From Callorhinus ursinus (taxonomy: Eukaryota > Chordata > Mammalia > Carnivora > Otariidae), in NCBI RefSeq assembly GCF_003265705.1, contig NW_020312828.1, positions 55,347,137-55,411,136 on the forward strand: a stretch of DNA of 64,000 nt. The letters run 5' to 3'. Below, one piece after another: positions 11,716 through 22,986 of the stretch. The translations under genes and the position numbers were made by a program. The notes below the pieces were generated by a model. That model did no database searches. It had not been told where the DNA came from and worked only from the letters and a program-made list of their open reading frames with translations. The first letter of the stretch is position 1; every line of letters begins with the position of its first letter.

Positions 11716-12188
11716 GGCTCGGGTGGTTTGTGTCAAAAGAGCAAGTTTGTGAGAACTGGGACCGTGGTGCTGGTCCTGGCAAGAAGCTACTTCCAAGGCG
11801 AAGTGGTCCTTGTGAAGAATACTAAGGATTGCCACCTCAAACCAGCCCTACAGTCATGCTCTGGTGTCTGGAATTGACCAGTATCCTAGCAAAGTGACAG
11901 CTGCCATGGGCAAGAAGAGGTCAAAGATCAAATGTTTTGTGAAAGTTTGTAACTACAATCACCTCTTGCCCACAGAGTACCCTGTGGATATCCTCTTGGA
12001 CAAACCTGTCAGCAACAATGATGTGTTTAGAAACCCTGCTCTTAAATACAAGGCCTGAAGCAGGGCTGAGGTTAAGTTCAAGATGTACAAGAACAGCAAG
12101 AACAAATGGTTCTTCCAGAAGCTGCGGTTTTAGCTCTGTTTTGTTTCAATCATTACAAATTATAAATAAATATATATATATATATTAT
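11716..12188 (+). pseudogene. RPL27 processed pseudogene
   Basis: This is an intronless, decayed copy of the mRNA for large-subunit ribosomal protein eL27, a cytosolic 60S component (family length 136 residues). The segment GGCTCGGGTGGTT resembles the RPL27 5' UTR. The former start codon at 11737-11739 now reads AAG. Recognisable coding blocks include GTGACAGCTGCCATGGGCAAGAAG, AACTACAATCACCTC, GTGGATATCCTC and the C-terminal AAATGGTTCTTCCAG, with the ancestral stop TAG at 12131-12133. Relative to the family as I recall it, a short stretch after the GKK motif is deleted (MGKKRSK), and there are several indels and in-frame stops. The 3' UTR ends in an A/T-rich tail that has become (TA)n. AT-rich TATATATTATA words at both ends (about 11704 and 12179) are a plausible but low-complexity TSD. 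It is not translatable as eL27. Confidence 0.95.
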
Positions 12189-12209
12189 ATAACTGCATCA
12201 CGTGGACTA

Positions 12210-12224
12210 TTTTTTCCTTTGCTT
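12210..12224. repeat. TSD of RPL36A retrocopy, 3' side copy
   Basis: TTTTTTCCTTTGCTT at 12210-12224 is repeated exactly at 12663-12677, bracketing the minus-strand insertion. On the minus strand both read as AAGCAAAGGAAAAAA, compatible with a relaxed L1 endonuclease target. Confidence 0.92.
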
Positions 12225-12251
12225 TTTTTTTTTTGAACATAACCTCATGAT

Positions 12252-12257
12252 TTTATT
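12252..12257 (-). promoter_or_regulatory. Polyadenylation signal AATAAA of RPL36A copy
   Basis: TTTATT on the plus strand is AATAAA on the coding strand. It lies 29 bases past the stop codon and about 18 bases before the A tail (12223-12234 as T on plus), the spacing expected of a mature mRNA 3' end. Confidence 0.85.
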
Positions 12258-12286
12258 GTCTTCGTAATATTAACAAAATATGAAGC

Positions 12287-12607
12287 TTAGAACTGGATCA
12301 CTTGGCCCTTTCTCTTCTTATCTCCTCCCAGTTCAAAATGCTTGCATCTCTTAATAGCCAGAATTCTCTTAGATCTGCAACTGGGCTCAACACATTCAAG
12401 CCTCAGCACAATCTTCTTTGTAGTTTTAGCCTTTTTCCGGAAAATCGGCTTAGTCTGCCCACCATAGCCACTCTGCTTCCTGTCATAACGCCGCTTTCCC
12501 TGGGCATAAAGAGAATCTTTGCCCTTCTTGTACTGTGTCACTTTGTGGGGCTGGTGCTTGCCACACTTCTTGCAGAAAGGCCGGCGGGTTTTAGGAACGT
12601 TCACCAT
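12287..12607 (-). CDS. RPL36A-like retrocopy: Intact RPL36A retrocopy (eL42)
   Basis: A single uninterrupted 106-codon frame runs from ATG (complement of 12605-12607) to TAA (12287-12289), the exact family length. The protein eL42 is a small zinc-ribbon component of the 60S subunit near the tRNA exit site. The zinc-ligand cysteines are present at residues 12, 15, 72 and 77, and the GYGGQTKP motif (residues 47-54) is intact. Lysine at residue 38 (QGKRRYD) fits RPL36A rather than RPL36AL, which has arginine there. From memory of the mammalian family, only residues 10 (Pro for Thr), 76 (Ser for Asn) and 82 (Ile for Met) differ. There are no introns. A short 5' UTR (to about 12662), a polyadenylation signal, a 3' A tail and a perfect TSD show L1-mediated origin. 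No promoter was carried along, so expression is unknown. It could be a recent neutral copy or an active retrogene. Confidence 0.93.
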   Translation of the reverse strand: MVNVPKTRRPFCKKCGKHQPHKVTQYKKGKDSLYAQGKRRYDRKQSGYGGQTKPIFRKKAKTTKKIVLRLECVEPSCRSKRILAIKRCKHFELGGDKKRKGQVIQF

Positions 12608-12769
12608 GTTTGCGAGAGCGCTATCGGCACGGAAAGAAAGAGGCTGGGCCGGAAACAGAACTTTTTTTCCTTTGCTTGTTTTTTAAATAGTTGTATCCTC
12701 AGTGCCTAGATTAGTAGTGGTTTAGTAAGATAAGTGCTCAATAAACATTTGCAAAATAATGAATGAAAA

Positions 12770-12924
12770 TGAGATTTAAAGTCAGAGAGGGAGAGAGAGA
12801 ATCTTAAGCAGGCTCCAACCCAGCACGAGTCCAATGCTGGGCTTGATCTCAGGACTCTGAAATCATAACCTGCGCCCAAATCAAGAGTCAGACGCTTAAC
12901 CAGCTGAGTCACTCAGGTGCCCCT
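12770..12924 (-). mobile_element. Old Can-SINE, tail eroded
   Basis: The GA-rich body (GTCAGAGAGGGAGAGAGAGAATC), CCAAATCAAGAGTCAGACGC and head complement CTGAGTCACTCAGGTGCCCC are clear. The A tail is reduced to GAGATTTAAAG and no clean TSD remains, so this is probably one of the older SINEs. It abuts the end of the L2. Confidence 0.85.
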
Positions 12925-13073
12925 CGAATGTTTGTCATTTAAACAAATTGTCTTAGTTATTAGATTCTTTGCCTTTCTCTATACATTTTAGACTCTTTAG
13001 AATTCTTTACATGAAATTACTTGGATCAAGTTTACCTTATGATTAAATCAAGACTTCAGTAGCTTAGTTTATA

Positions 13074-13170
13074 TCATTTATTCATTTATCCACTCATCCT
13101 AAACATTAAGTACCTATTGTGCAGAAGGCACTGTACCGTAGGATAGTGTTCATGAGCAAACAAGGTAAGG
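13074..13170 (-). mobile_element. L2 (or MIR) 3' end, antisense
   Basis: CATTTATTCATTTATCCACTC, AAGTACCTATTGTGC and AAGGCACTGTACCGTAGG follow the complement of the shared L2/MIR 3' tail. The copy is highly diverged. Confidence 0.55.
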
Positions 13171-13435
13171 TATAACTCTTTACATTATAGTAGAACATGT
13201 ATAATTAAAAAAAAAATCAAGTTTACAGGGAGTAAACATAGGAATGATAGAGAACCCTTAACTTCCAAAAATATCTAAGGGACGTAATAAGATTTCTTTT
13301 TGAGGATGTGATATTTGAATTGTAATATGGACTCTGATAATAATGCCACCAACTATTTCTAGGGGAAAAGAAGTTAAGAATTTACTATTGCCTCATGGTT
13401 TATGAATTCATAACAAACCTTTTGGGATTTACTAC

Positions 13436-13805
13436 TTGTTGAACCTATGAAAATAAATAAAGACAATCTCACTTAAAGTGGAGTTGGGAAGCCCAGAGAG
13501 GGAGCATTCACATATTACCACTTGCCTTAAGAAGCATACCTTGCATTACCCAGTAGGAAGAAGCTTACTTTGCACACCCCAGCCGGAGGAAGGAAGAATT
13601 TCTCTTTGCTCAAGCACCAGTCCAGTCAACGAGAACTCAGTGAAACAACCCCCTCCCTTTTCCTCCTTTCCCCTATAAAAGTAAGCTCCTCTCCTTTGTT
13701 CTCTGGATTTGCCTATGGTTCACCATAGTTTGCTCATCCAAATTACAAATCCTCTGCTATTCCAAAATGAACTCATTTTGCTGGTAAAATAACTGGCTTT
13801 TTTCT
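13436..13805 (+). mobile_element. Probable solo LTR of an endogenous retrovirus
   Basis: The segment has LTR-like layout: a CT-rich block (CCCCCTCCCTTTTCCTCC), a TATA-like box CTATAAAAGTAAGC (13673 onward), then a downstream R/U5-like part ending in CATTTTGCTGGTAAAATAACTGGC. No internal retroviral sequence or second LTR was seen nearby. The family was not identified. Confidence 0.4.
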
Positions 13806-13815
13806 TTTTTCAGAT

Positions 13816-14630
13816 CAATAAATCAATATTGCAAAGTGATATATTGTTAGGATTGATACATTTTTCTGAAATATCCTGTTAATTTTATAAAGTGACTTGA
13901 GGACTATATAAGCAAACTATGCATGACATTATCACTGTGTCTTGTTATGCTAATGATACTAAAAAATAATTTTCCTGTTGTTTCCTTGTGAGGTATACAC
14001 AAGTCATTTTAAATCAAGACACTCTTCCATGAATTTAAAAGACATAAAACTTAAGGTGGCTCATGATTATTTGTTGTATAATCCTTGTAATGTAAACTTA
14101 AGGAAAAACTTAAAAAACAATTAAGATACGCAAGAAAGTTAGTGAAGGTTAATAATTTAAATTTTCAACAAAGTTAAAATTATCAGTTTGTACTGTTTCT
14201 ATAAACAAGCGGTCAAAATAGAAATATAGGGTGATTGCTAATCATAGAAGTAAATACTTAAGGTATTCATTAAAATTAAAGAGCTGCTATTATCATTGCC
14301 ATCCTAATAATAATGATAGTGACAATAATAAATATAAATTTAAATCATTCTAAAAAGTACTTTTTAAATGTGAAAAAATATCAAGAACACTGCTGTGCTG
14401 TAAGCCTCCTGGTTTATTTGCATCTGTTTTCAATCTCTTCTCAATATATATATATATATTTACATACAAGCCCACATACAATTTTATATCAGATTTTTAA
14501 TGACAATATAATTCTTCATAACTAAGATTTATCTCTTCCATAACAAGTATGATCTTTTTCTACTTAATTTACAATCAATTTTTGGCTTCTCTTCATTATT
14601 CTGCAACACAGGAAGTTGATCTTAATAGAT
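13816..14630. other. Intergenic DNA, nothing recognised
   Basis: AT-rich; contains a short (AT)n run near 14445-14458. No gene or named repeat. Confidence 0.4.
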
Positions 14631-14639
14631 TGCATTTCT

Positions 14640-15072
14640 GGGTACCATTTCCCCTTAGTTTCTGGTTGAATTAGCAAAAGATTCAATAGCAGAAGACTGG
14701 ATGACAGGGGCGGGGAAGATATAAGGATATTTCTTCACTTTGAGCTGCTGGTGTTGGATTTGCTGTGATCCCTCTCATGGTTCCAGCTACCTTGGATTCA
14801 GAGACACCATTTTCCTATTATCCCTTTTATCCTTTGGGCCTGGGGAAGGAAATGGCTTCTGGCTATAGCTAGTCTTCGGTTTACTAAATATCTTTTGTTT
14901 GTTCCCTTAACCCTTTCCACAACTCTGTAAATAATATCGTCTTTAAATTATCTTTAGATATTTAACTAATAATAACAGGTAACTTAATTAAATATTTAAT
15001 AATAACCTATTTAGATAAATTAATTCCATATGAATGTATCTTTATGATTCTGGTAGACCCTGACTAATATAA
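14640..15072 (+). repeat. Possible ancient interspersed repeat, unclassified
   Basis: Blocks ATTCAGAGACACCATTTTCC, TTGGGCCTGGGGAAGG, CTTAACCCTTTCCACAACTCTGTAAATA and a terminal CTGGTAGACCCTGACTAATA resemble a dispersed mammalian repeat ending in a GACCCTGACTGATA motif. I recall the word order but not the family name. Confidence 0.35.
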
Positions 15073-18000
15073 CACATTTGGAAAAAAGCTTCATAGTATT
15101 TCATGTAATGAAATTGACACTACCAAGTTTAAATGAACAGTTTTGATTTCCATAATGTGTTAGATGTGGGAGCCAGTTTCATTCATTCTTCAAATACAAA
15201 GTACATGCCTATGATGTTCTAGTCTCTGATGATACTTAGACTAATAAAATATGGTTTCTTTACTCAGGAGAGAACAGACTATTGTGAAAAGTTTCCCTCC
15301 AGACTGTTATATACTTGAGATAAGCAAATTCAGTAATAGGAAAAAAAGGTACCATCATTGTAATGTGATCAAGATTATCTATCCAAGTACGATAGCAATT
15401 TGGAGTAACTGTCCTGGAGGAGCTGAAATAATTCTAATTTAATATTCTGAGGACAGATCTGGATTTGACTCATGTGTCTGTACTTCTTAAGTAAGCTAGG
15501 CTTCTAATTTTAATTTCAATCTTTGTCTAGGGGAGATGTATCATTGAAAAATGATATAGATTCAAATAATGAGAGACTCAAAGTAATGTTGTTTATGCAA
15601 AGCTGTTCTCTCCACTTTTATTTTCATGAGACCTTGAAAAGATTACCAAAGCCAAGTCATATCACAAAAGATGGGATATTATAAGACATTAAAATGATAT
15701 TATCACAGAATATTTAATTGTATAAGAAAATAATCATGATATGAAATTGTTTTAAATGTCCAAAAACAGCTTTTAAATTTATACGTTTCATACATAAAAA
15801 GGATGGATCAGTAAGAAGGTTAATTGATAGCAAGCAATACTTACTTTCATCCCAACACAAACCAAGATATTCCACACAAGAGGAAAATACGTGGACGTTC
15901 AAACAAAATTTAAAAAATGTAAAGAATCCATGGAAAATGAAAGAATGTTAAATGAGGAGAACTTTCCAGTCCAGATTAAAGAAGGGTTGGATGCTTCTTT
16001 GGGGGAGAGTTTATAGAAAAGTGTTTGCCTTCCTACTAACATCTCAAAAAGGACAAATAGCAGCACCAGTCCAAGAACATAAGATTTGCCAGGGTTCCAA
16101 CACAGTGATGCTAGGATGGGATGAGTAACAGGTGAAAAATTGCAGGCGGATCTACCACCAGTGAGTGTTCTTGCTAACCGCTCTGTTCACTACACTCTCA
16201 GGGATGGACAATTACAATTTTAGGAGAACGTCAGTGCCCAGAGTAGCTATACACACAAGTCAGGCACATCTGGTGAGAAAGTACCCAACAGTGGTGAGGG
16301 AAAAGGGGCGAGGTGGTTTTGCCATGTCACGTTCCAAATCTTTTTTACCTTTGGGCTTTCTGTCTCCTCCTACTTTATACAACAGACACATTTCCACAAA
16401 AAAGACAAAAGAATGGTGAAACTCAGTTCCGGTTTCTGGATTTCTGTTTTTCCACCTTACCAGCTGATAACTAAAGCTATTAGAAAAAATGAGTTCATGT
16501 ACAAAAATAAGCATGAAACATCAAAAAATAAGCTCAACATCAAAGATTCTGCACATGTGAGTCATCAAAATCCTTAGTGTTAACTTGTACTTTTGCCCTG
16601 CTATTAAAAATGAGTAAGAGAAAAGCACCAAAAAATTATATCATATGTTAGAGTCTATTTTAGATTTCTCAAGTTATTTTCTATAATAACTTTTGTTATC
16701 TTCATATTTATTTTCTGTCCAAATGAATTAAGTTTCAGCTTCACATTAAAAAGTAGTTATCCCAAAAAATATTTATCACAATGCCCACATATGCAAAAAT
16801 ACCTAGAAGTACTAAAAATATGTGCATCCTATTTGCTTCCATTATTTTTACATAATTAGGGGAAGAGGAACAAAATAAGAATGTTAGCTGAGCTAACACA
16901 AAACACTCTTCAATAATTTCTCAAACTGTACCAACATGATTACTTCTAAGCCTATATTTTTGAGTGATAAGTAAACTTTAAGGACTCAGAGCATTATTTT
17001 TATACATGTAATCCTTCATTAATAAGTTTTCTAGCAGTACCTGCCCCACAACCCTGTGAAGTGCTTGTTTTGCATTTCTCTTTGCCTGAGAGTCTCCTTC
17101 TCAGCAGTGTTTCAGAACTGACAGTTTTGCTTGTGATGATAAGAGCTTGAGGCCCCAGTCGCATGCTGAGTGCTCCAGGGTTTCCAAAAAAACAAACCAA
17201 GACCCCACACCTCTAAAATCAGAAGAACAGCGAGACTCTGACAGACAGTAAGTACTGCCGTGAGGTAAAAAAAGAATAAAGCAGGTAAATTAATCATAAT
17301 CTATCCCTACCTTTGTAAAAGATTCAGGTTCAGCTATTTTGCATTACAGTTAGCCTTTCCATTAATTTCTGGTTTTTCTTTAATTGTGGGTGACAACCTG
17401 TAGGGAGAAATGTTGTTTATTAATGAGGCCTAAGTATGTGTAAAACTTTTCTAAAACTGTTTCTAAAGCAGGTTTCTAAATGCCTTGCAATATGCCCAAC
17501 CAATCTATTTAGGGATAGTTAAATTAAGATGGTGAAGACTAATGAGGGATTGAATGGGCCAGCCATTATCTTCCCCAGCAGCTTGTAGAGACAAGTAATC
17601 ATGAAGAAATTTTCTTTTTTGAAAAAAAAAATCAGGACTTTTTAATGTGAAATTTTCTGTAGAGCCAGGAGAGGAATTTTTTTTTCCTCCCACAATTATT
17701 AAGCACAATCTAGTTTTCTCAAGCCTTTCGACCCGTGTTTAGAGATAGGTTTTCAAAATAGGATTAAGCAAGATGTCATGGCCTCATTCCTATATCCTCA
17801 GATATAAGAACTGCAGTCTCTCAAAATAATCCTTCTAAATATTTCTGGGTCATCTTACATGTACTCATGAGCATGGCTTCTCCTGTCAGTCATTGATTGC
17901 TACTCCAAAAGGCATGAGTTAAGGACAACCTTATCCAATAAGCATCTCATCTGTTGAACCACAAGCTTCTGAGGGTCTAAGATGCCAAAGCTATTTTCTT

Positions 18001-18925
18001 CCATTTGTTTATCTATTTATTACTTATTTATCAAATTAAGATCATTCTTATTTTCCCTTTGGTTATTAAAAAAAAGAATGATATTTACCTCCTTATACAT
18101 TATTTCTGAAATATTTCTCTATACTTTGTTCTTTTTTTTTCTTCTATGCTCTCAGTCTGCAGAATTTCAGGAAGTTCTATATCAAATATATATAAAAGGG
18201 ATTATATTTTTAAACCTTAAGAAACATTAGCAGCAAACATTACCCATAATTAAGAATACTAGAAAAGTTTAAGCCATTATAAAGGTTTAAAATGCTTTAT
18301 GTATGGATTCTGATTTGAAATATTTTGTTCTTTTGATTTCACAGTTGATATCTATTTAGTCATAGGTCAAACTCAGAGTAAAATTGCATTAAATCTGTGT
18401 CTCTTCATTGTTGGTCTACTTATTTCTATTTCTTCCTTCCACGAATACATTTCACAAGGGCCTCACCCATGAGTCCAGTGGAGTGGAACAATCTACAGTC
18501 TGAACAACAAACATCATAATGAACTCAGCATCTTCTTTACCTCTGTCAGTCAAAAATTTTCAGATTCACAATATACCTGGATTTCAGTAAATTTCTTAGC
18601 CTTGATGTAAATCATATTTGGTGACCTGTCCATTTAGTTTGCCAGGAATATCCAAACCTCACTGCCTGCTTATACCTGAACTGTGAATGTGCTATACTAA
18701 CCAATTTTACCTTTAATTTCAAAGATCAGTCATGTTGGTATATCCCTTTAGAAAATGATGACTAAAATGTCTGTGTGAAACTGCCAGACTTGAAACTCCA
18801 TTTCAACTAAATGTTATTAAAATATGCAATGCAGAAGAGGAGAAATCATGAAAGAATTTATTATTTTAGTCATATTGGACCCATATTGGTTCTTATTTTA
18901 GGATATATAGCTTAAATATATATAA
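15073..18925. other. 3.9-kb stretch free of recognisable repeats
   Basis: No SINE, clear L1, microsatellite or convincing coding frame is present. The longest methionine-initiated frames here (about 82-84 codons) have no recognisable domain. Scattered GC-richer islands near 16200-16420 and 17030-17270 stand out from the AT-rich background and could be old repeats or conserved non-coding DNA. Confidence 0.5.
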
Positions 18926-18929
18926 ATGA

Positions 18930-18990
18930 ATAGATTTACATAATTACATAATTGCTTTTGTAAAATATAGATTTACATAATTGCCTTTGT
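18930..18990. repeat. Short local tandem duplication
   Basis: ATAGATTTACATAATT followed by TGCTTTTGT recurs about 37 bases later as ATAGATTTACATAATTGCC. The first copy contains an extra ACATAATT unit. Confidence 0.75.
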
Positions 18991-19002
18991 CTTTTTTATT
19001 TA

Positions 19003-19216
19003 TTTTTTTAAGATTTATTTATTTATTTTAGAGAGAGAGCACTTGAGCAGGGGGTTGGGCAGTGAGGGGCAGCGGGAGAGGGAGAGAGAGAATCTCAGGC
19101 AGACTCCCTCCTAAGCATGGAGCTTGACAGGGGCTCCATCTCATAACCCTGAGATCATGACCTGAGCTGAAACCAAGAGTCAGACGCTCAACTGACGGTG
19201 CCACTTGGGCGCCCCT
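19003..19216 (-). mobile_element. Can-SINE, older subfamily
   Basis: Complemented tail TTAAGATTTATTTATTTATT, body with GAGAATCTCAGGCAGACTCC, AAACCAAGAGTCAGACGC, head complement GCCACTTGGGCGCCCC. The TSD is unclear in T-rich flanks. Confidence 0.93.
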
Positions 19217-20533
19217 CTTTTATCCTTTTTAGTACTATCTGCTGGAGCCATGGTTTTTGGTGGGCTGTCTTGCTTATTGTATCATTTTGCTGTAGCAGGT
19301 TAGCTAAAGAGGTAAATGAGGATAACTACCTCAAGTCCTTTATATAAAGCATAATGATATTACACACAGTAATTTTCTTAACCTTCCTATGTTTTTTTAA
19401 TGAAATGATTGAAACAATGTGCAGAAGCTTGACACCCAATTTCTTAAAGTTTCCATGACTCAATAAATTTTCTTATAACTACTAGCAACACTGACATATG
19501 AGTTTTTTAAAGAATAAATTTTTTGTCCAAAGCAGTATCAAGAATGAGTCATTTTGAAAATCTGACTTAGAGAACAAAAGTTACAGCCTTCCGATAATGA
19601 CCCACAGCAATTTGCACAGATATAAGTCAGCTGAAAATCAGGATTTAAATTAATTTCTTCAGTTGCTTAATGAGCTTTGTAACAGAATCACCTATTATAT
19701 TTTTTTCATAATGGTGAGGATACATAATCACCCAGATAGTTTGTCTTCTGTTCCTGCACTGTGGTTCATGGCTTGGTCAATGTAGAACCACCTTCAAGGC
19801 ATGCACATTACCATCACTGCCTGAGAAAGAGTAACTGAGTAATCAAATTGATCACACAAGTTCTGGAATTCCACACCAAAAAAACCCCCACAAAAATGTA
19901 TAAATAGGATCATTTAATTAAAAATTAAGAAGTATCAGTAACAAATGTTTTTCTGTAATCAAGTATTCAAAATGTTTAAATTGTTACAATGACAATAGAA
20001 ATATTATACGCATGCATTTTATCTGAAAAGTACAGTGATATTTTTCTCCTTGACTTGGGGGAGAGGGGACATATTTTCAAGCCCGTAATAGGCAACAATC
20101 AGCCTATAAGAGCATTCTAAATCTCTCCTGAGCCAGCCTGGACTGCTACAGAAAGAAGCATGGACCATCACCCCAGCTTCTGCTTTTCTAATCAAGGCTG
20201 ATTTTTTTCTGTTGTCTTCTCTGAACCTAATATTGCTTAATATTTGGGCAATTCTGAGGCCTCCCATTTAGCTTGTCCAGTTAAAATCTGGAGAAGGTTG
20301 TACTTGCCCACCATTTACGTATGAGCTGGTATTGGTAAGACTACCCTCACGTGCATCCCATCTATTCCACTTAAACATTCAAGTAAAGGTGATACCAAAA
20401 CCGAATATCTCTTACATTGTTATTTTCCTATCTGCAAATTTCTCAAGGCCTTGCCTAACTCCCAAGCTTTACTTTCAGCCCTTCATGCTGCCTAGGGATA
20501 TTACACTACACTGTGAAATGACATTCCATAATC
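19217..20533. other. Intergenic DNA, nothing recognised
   Basis: 1.3 kb without identifiable repeats. 19560-19880 is balanced in composition and free of simple repeats, a candidate for conserved non-coding DNA, but there is no positive evidence. Confidence 0.4.
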
Positions 20534-20536
20534 TCA

Positions 20537-21240
20537 TAAATTTTGTTTATTTTTCTTAGGACCTTCAACTTTCACCATAGCACGTATAGCCTCAGACACC
20601 CCACTACTGGTGGTTGGACAAACACATGTAATGACTTTGTTTTCAACCGCCTTAGCGGCTGAAACAATCTCAGTAGCCTGTGTCAGGCTGTTTTGTGTCT
20701 CTTCCCTATGGACTTGATTAGATTTATAGTTACCTGACGTGGGACAAGGGAATTTAACAGGCTTCCTGAGGAGAGGTTGCTGTTGACAATGAAGCAGGCT
20801 TCCTTTGTCCCAGCCAGTGCACTACTTAACTTTTTCATAGGGATCCTATAAATTTACTTCATCTTTTAATAGCCATTTAAATAATTCTATCTGATTCCCT
20901 GTTTCTTTACTTATCTTTCTCTCTTTTCATTCCTCTGGCTTTTTGCTTTCTTCTGGAGACTCTGGAGCTTTATTTCAGTAAAACCTATGCTAGAGTAAAT
21001 CTGTCATGGCATTTCATCAATTCTCCTGCCTTCTCAATAGGAGAATTATATGTGGAGCACATGATGGAAGGCATGTCTTATTCTGAATATCTGCCATAGT
21101 TTGGGTCTGAGACATATTTTATGAAGAAACTGGTTTCTGGGATGCTGTTGCCATTGATATTTCTATGGTTCTGTGGAGGTATTCCATTTCACAGACTGTG
21201 AGAGTAATTCAAGTTTCCTTTCTTTACATAGAATTTTTTC
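20537..21240 (-). pseudogene. Unidentified decayed coding-like tract
   Basis: On the minus strand one frame is open for 95 codons (20537-20821), ending at TGA (20534-20536). It has no methionine at its 5' end and is bounded upstream by TAG (20822-20824). The same frame resumes upstream past that stop and past another TAG (20846-20848). Farther upstream, protein-like stretches rich in Glu, Lys, Ser and Ala appear in shifting frames. Composition is unlike the Phe/Ile/Leu-rich chance frames elsewhere in the window. I do not recognise the family. It could be a decayed processed gene copy or a retroviral gag-type relic. No A tail or TSD was found. Confidence 0.3.
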
Positions 21241-22685
21241 TCTCCAATCCTCCCTAAATAGGCATGGCTATTACTCTATTGGTAGTTGAAAAACACCAAC
21301 CACTACAGAATGCTGTGGACTAATATTCATAGAAGACATTCCTTTTCATTCTTCAGTGTCCAGAAATAAATTAATTGCCTTAAGTCAACTGACCTAGAAA
21401 TACAGGAAAGTAGGAATTCCCTAGGCATCTTTACCAAAAGATTTTTCAGCAAAATGACTGACCTCTTTTATACTACAGCCTCTGCTTTCCAGAATTATCT
21501 GCCCATCACATTTGTCCCTGACTGATTCATTTATGAACCAGCAATTAAATAGAAGAACATCAGGATGAAGCACAGTGTTTTCTCACATCTACAACATGGC
21601 TTTTGGTTTAGAATTTGGATCTATTTTCATTTAAAACACCTGAAAAGAGCCAGTTGTTTAATTAGCTGTTATTTCCCTCTCCTCCAAGGGTTTCAGTTTC
21701 ACAAAAGGAAGTTTTAAGATGTAATCAAATAATTTTACCAGTTGATTGCTTCCTCATTTTGCTTTAGATCATTTCAGCTATTCTCTAGTGGAGAAATCCA
21801 TGTCATTCATATTCCATTGGTAAGATATAACACTGGTTATTTGTTACAGAGCATCTTGTCAGTAAAGCTGTGGGTAAAACCATGAGTTAAAACAACAACA
21901 ACAACAAAAAAAAAAACCAGTCTCTTAGCATAACCTTCTCAGAACTTCACATTCTCTCCCCTATTACTATATTCTTTAAAACCTAAAACCTCTAAGTGGC
22001 AACATAGCTATGGTTGCAAGTTTGAGCAGGTTACCAATTGATACCAATGATATCATAGCACATTTACTTAGTGTTGTAGAAAGATAGAAGTCACAAGATA
22101 TAGTAAGTATGACATCATTACCTTACTATGCTGGGAGCCCAGATATCATCCATTAAAACAAAACAAAACAAAACAGAACAGAACAAAACAAAAACAAAAA
22201 ATTTAAAAAAAGTTCTTTATCTACACAAGACACTAAGATGGCCACAGATGTGTATTGATCAACTTGACACAAAATTCCCCATTCTCAATATCCTGACAAT
22301 CTTTTATATTGTGCTATCATACAGGGAAAATGTCTATAAGTTAACTCTCAGCTTCCTCAACAGAGGTACAGTGCCCATTTCCATCCCCTTCACTCTCATA
22401 GTGGAAGATCTTAAGCTCTTTAGTTTTCCAGGAAACAGTAATGTGGAGAGACAGAGCCTGAATGCATTCCAAAGCAGGTCTGTGTCAGCCCAAGCATGAT
22501 GTAAATCCTTCACTGTCCAGTTCCTTCTTTCATTATTATTATTTTTTCTCAATTGCTAATGGTAGTTAAAATAGCACTGTATGACATCAAGGTGATTGTA
22601 TAAATCAAGTGCTGAAATTGTGAGAAAACAGCTATAGGTAACCATTCATCTTATACGAATATGTTATATATCTTCTTTAAAATTT
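21241..22685. other. Intergenic DNA with small simple repeats
   Basis: Contains a CAA-rich run (21893-21915) and an AAAAC-type run (22156-22200). Frames crossing the latter are low-complexity and not gene-like. No SINE or L1 was recognised. Confidence 0.4.
22156..22200. repeat. (AAAAC)n simple repeat
   Basis: Consecutive AAAAC units with two AGAAC variants. Confidence 0.85.
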
Positions 22686-22697
22686 TCATTAAATTTT

Positions 22698-22886
22698 TTT
22701 AAAGATTTTATTTATTTATTTGAAAGAGAGAGAGAATGAGAGATAGAGAGCACTAGAGGGAAGAGGGTCAGAGGGAGAAGCAGACTCCCTGCTGAGCAGG
22801 GAGCCCGATGCGGGACTCGATCTCGGGACTCCAGGATTATGACCTGAGCCGAAGGCGGTTGCTTAACCAACTGAGCCACCGAGGCG
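22698..22886 (-). mobile_element. Can-SINE, GACCCTC-body type
   Basis: Complemented tail AAAGATTTTATTTATTTATT, body AGAGGGAAGAGGGTCAGAGG (complement of the GACCCTC form), then GGTTGCTTAACCAACTGAGC. The TSD TCATTAAATTTT is exact at 22686-22697 and 22887-22898. The last few head bases are lost or merged with the TSD. Confidence 0.95.
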
Positions 22887-22986
22887 TCATTAAATTTTAA
22901 CAAATATTAAAATAAGCTTAATATCTTAAAATAAATTCTCAACGAACCAAGGATCTTTTGACTTTAGTTTAAGAATCACCATTCAA

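Larger units (their letters stand above)
11230..12768 (+). mobile_element. L2 3' region hosting two retrocopies
   Basis: Sense L2 blocks appear in family order: CTCTGCTCCAGACACACTGGCC, CTAGAATGTTCTTTC, CTTTCCTGATCATTCA, TAGCACTTGTCAC, TTTATTGTCTGTCTTCCC (to about 11715). After the first retrocopy come about 35 bp (GCATCACGTGGACTATTTTT). After the second, GTTGTATCCTCAGTGCCTAG and GTGCTCAATAAACATTTG end near 12768. L2 is an ancient LINE inactive in carnivores. The continuity across both insertions shows it was the landing site. Confidence 0.75.

Noticed and set aside
12302..12709. 135-codon plus-strand frame
   Set aside because: Antisense to the intact RPL36A retrocopy and its 5' UTR; a shadow frame.
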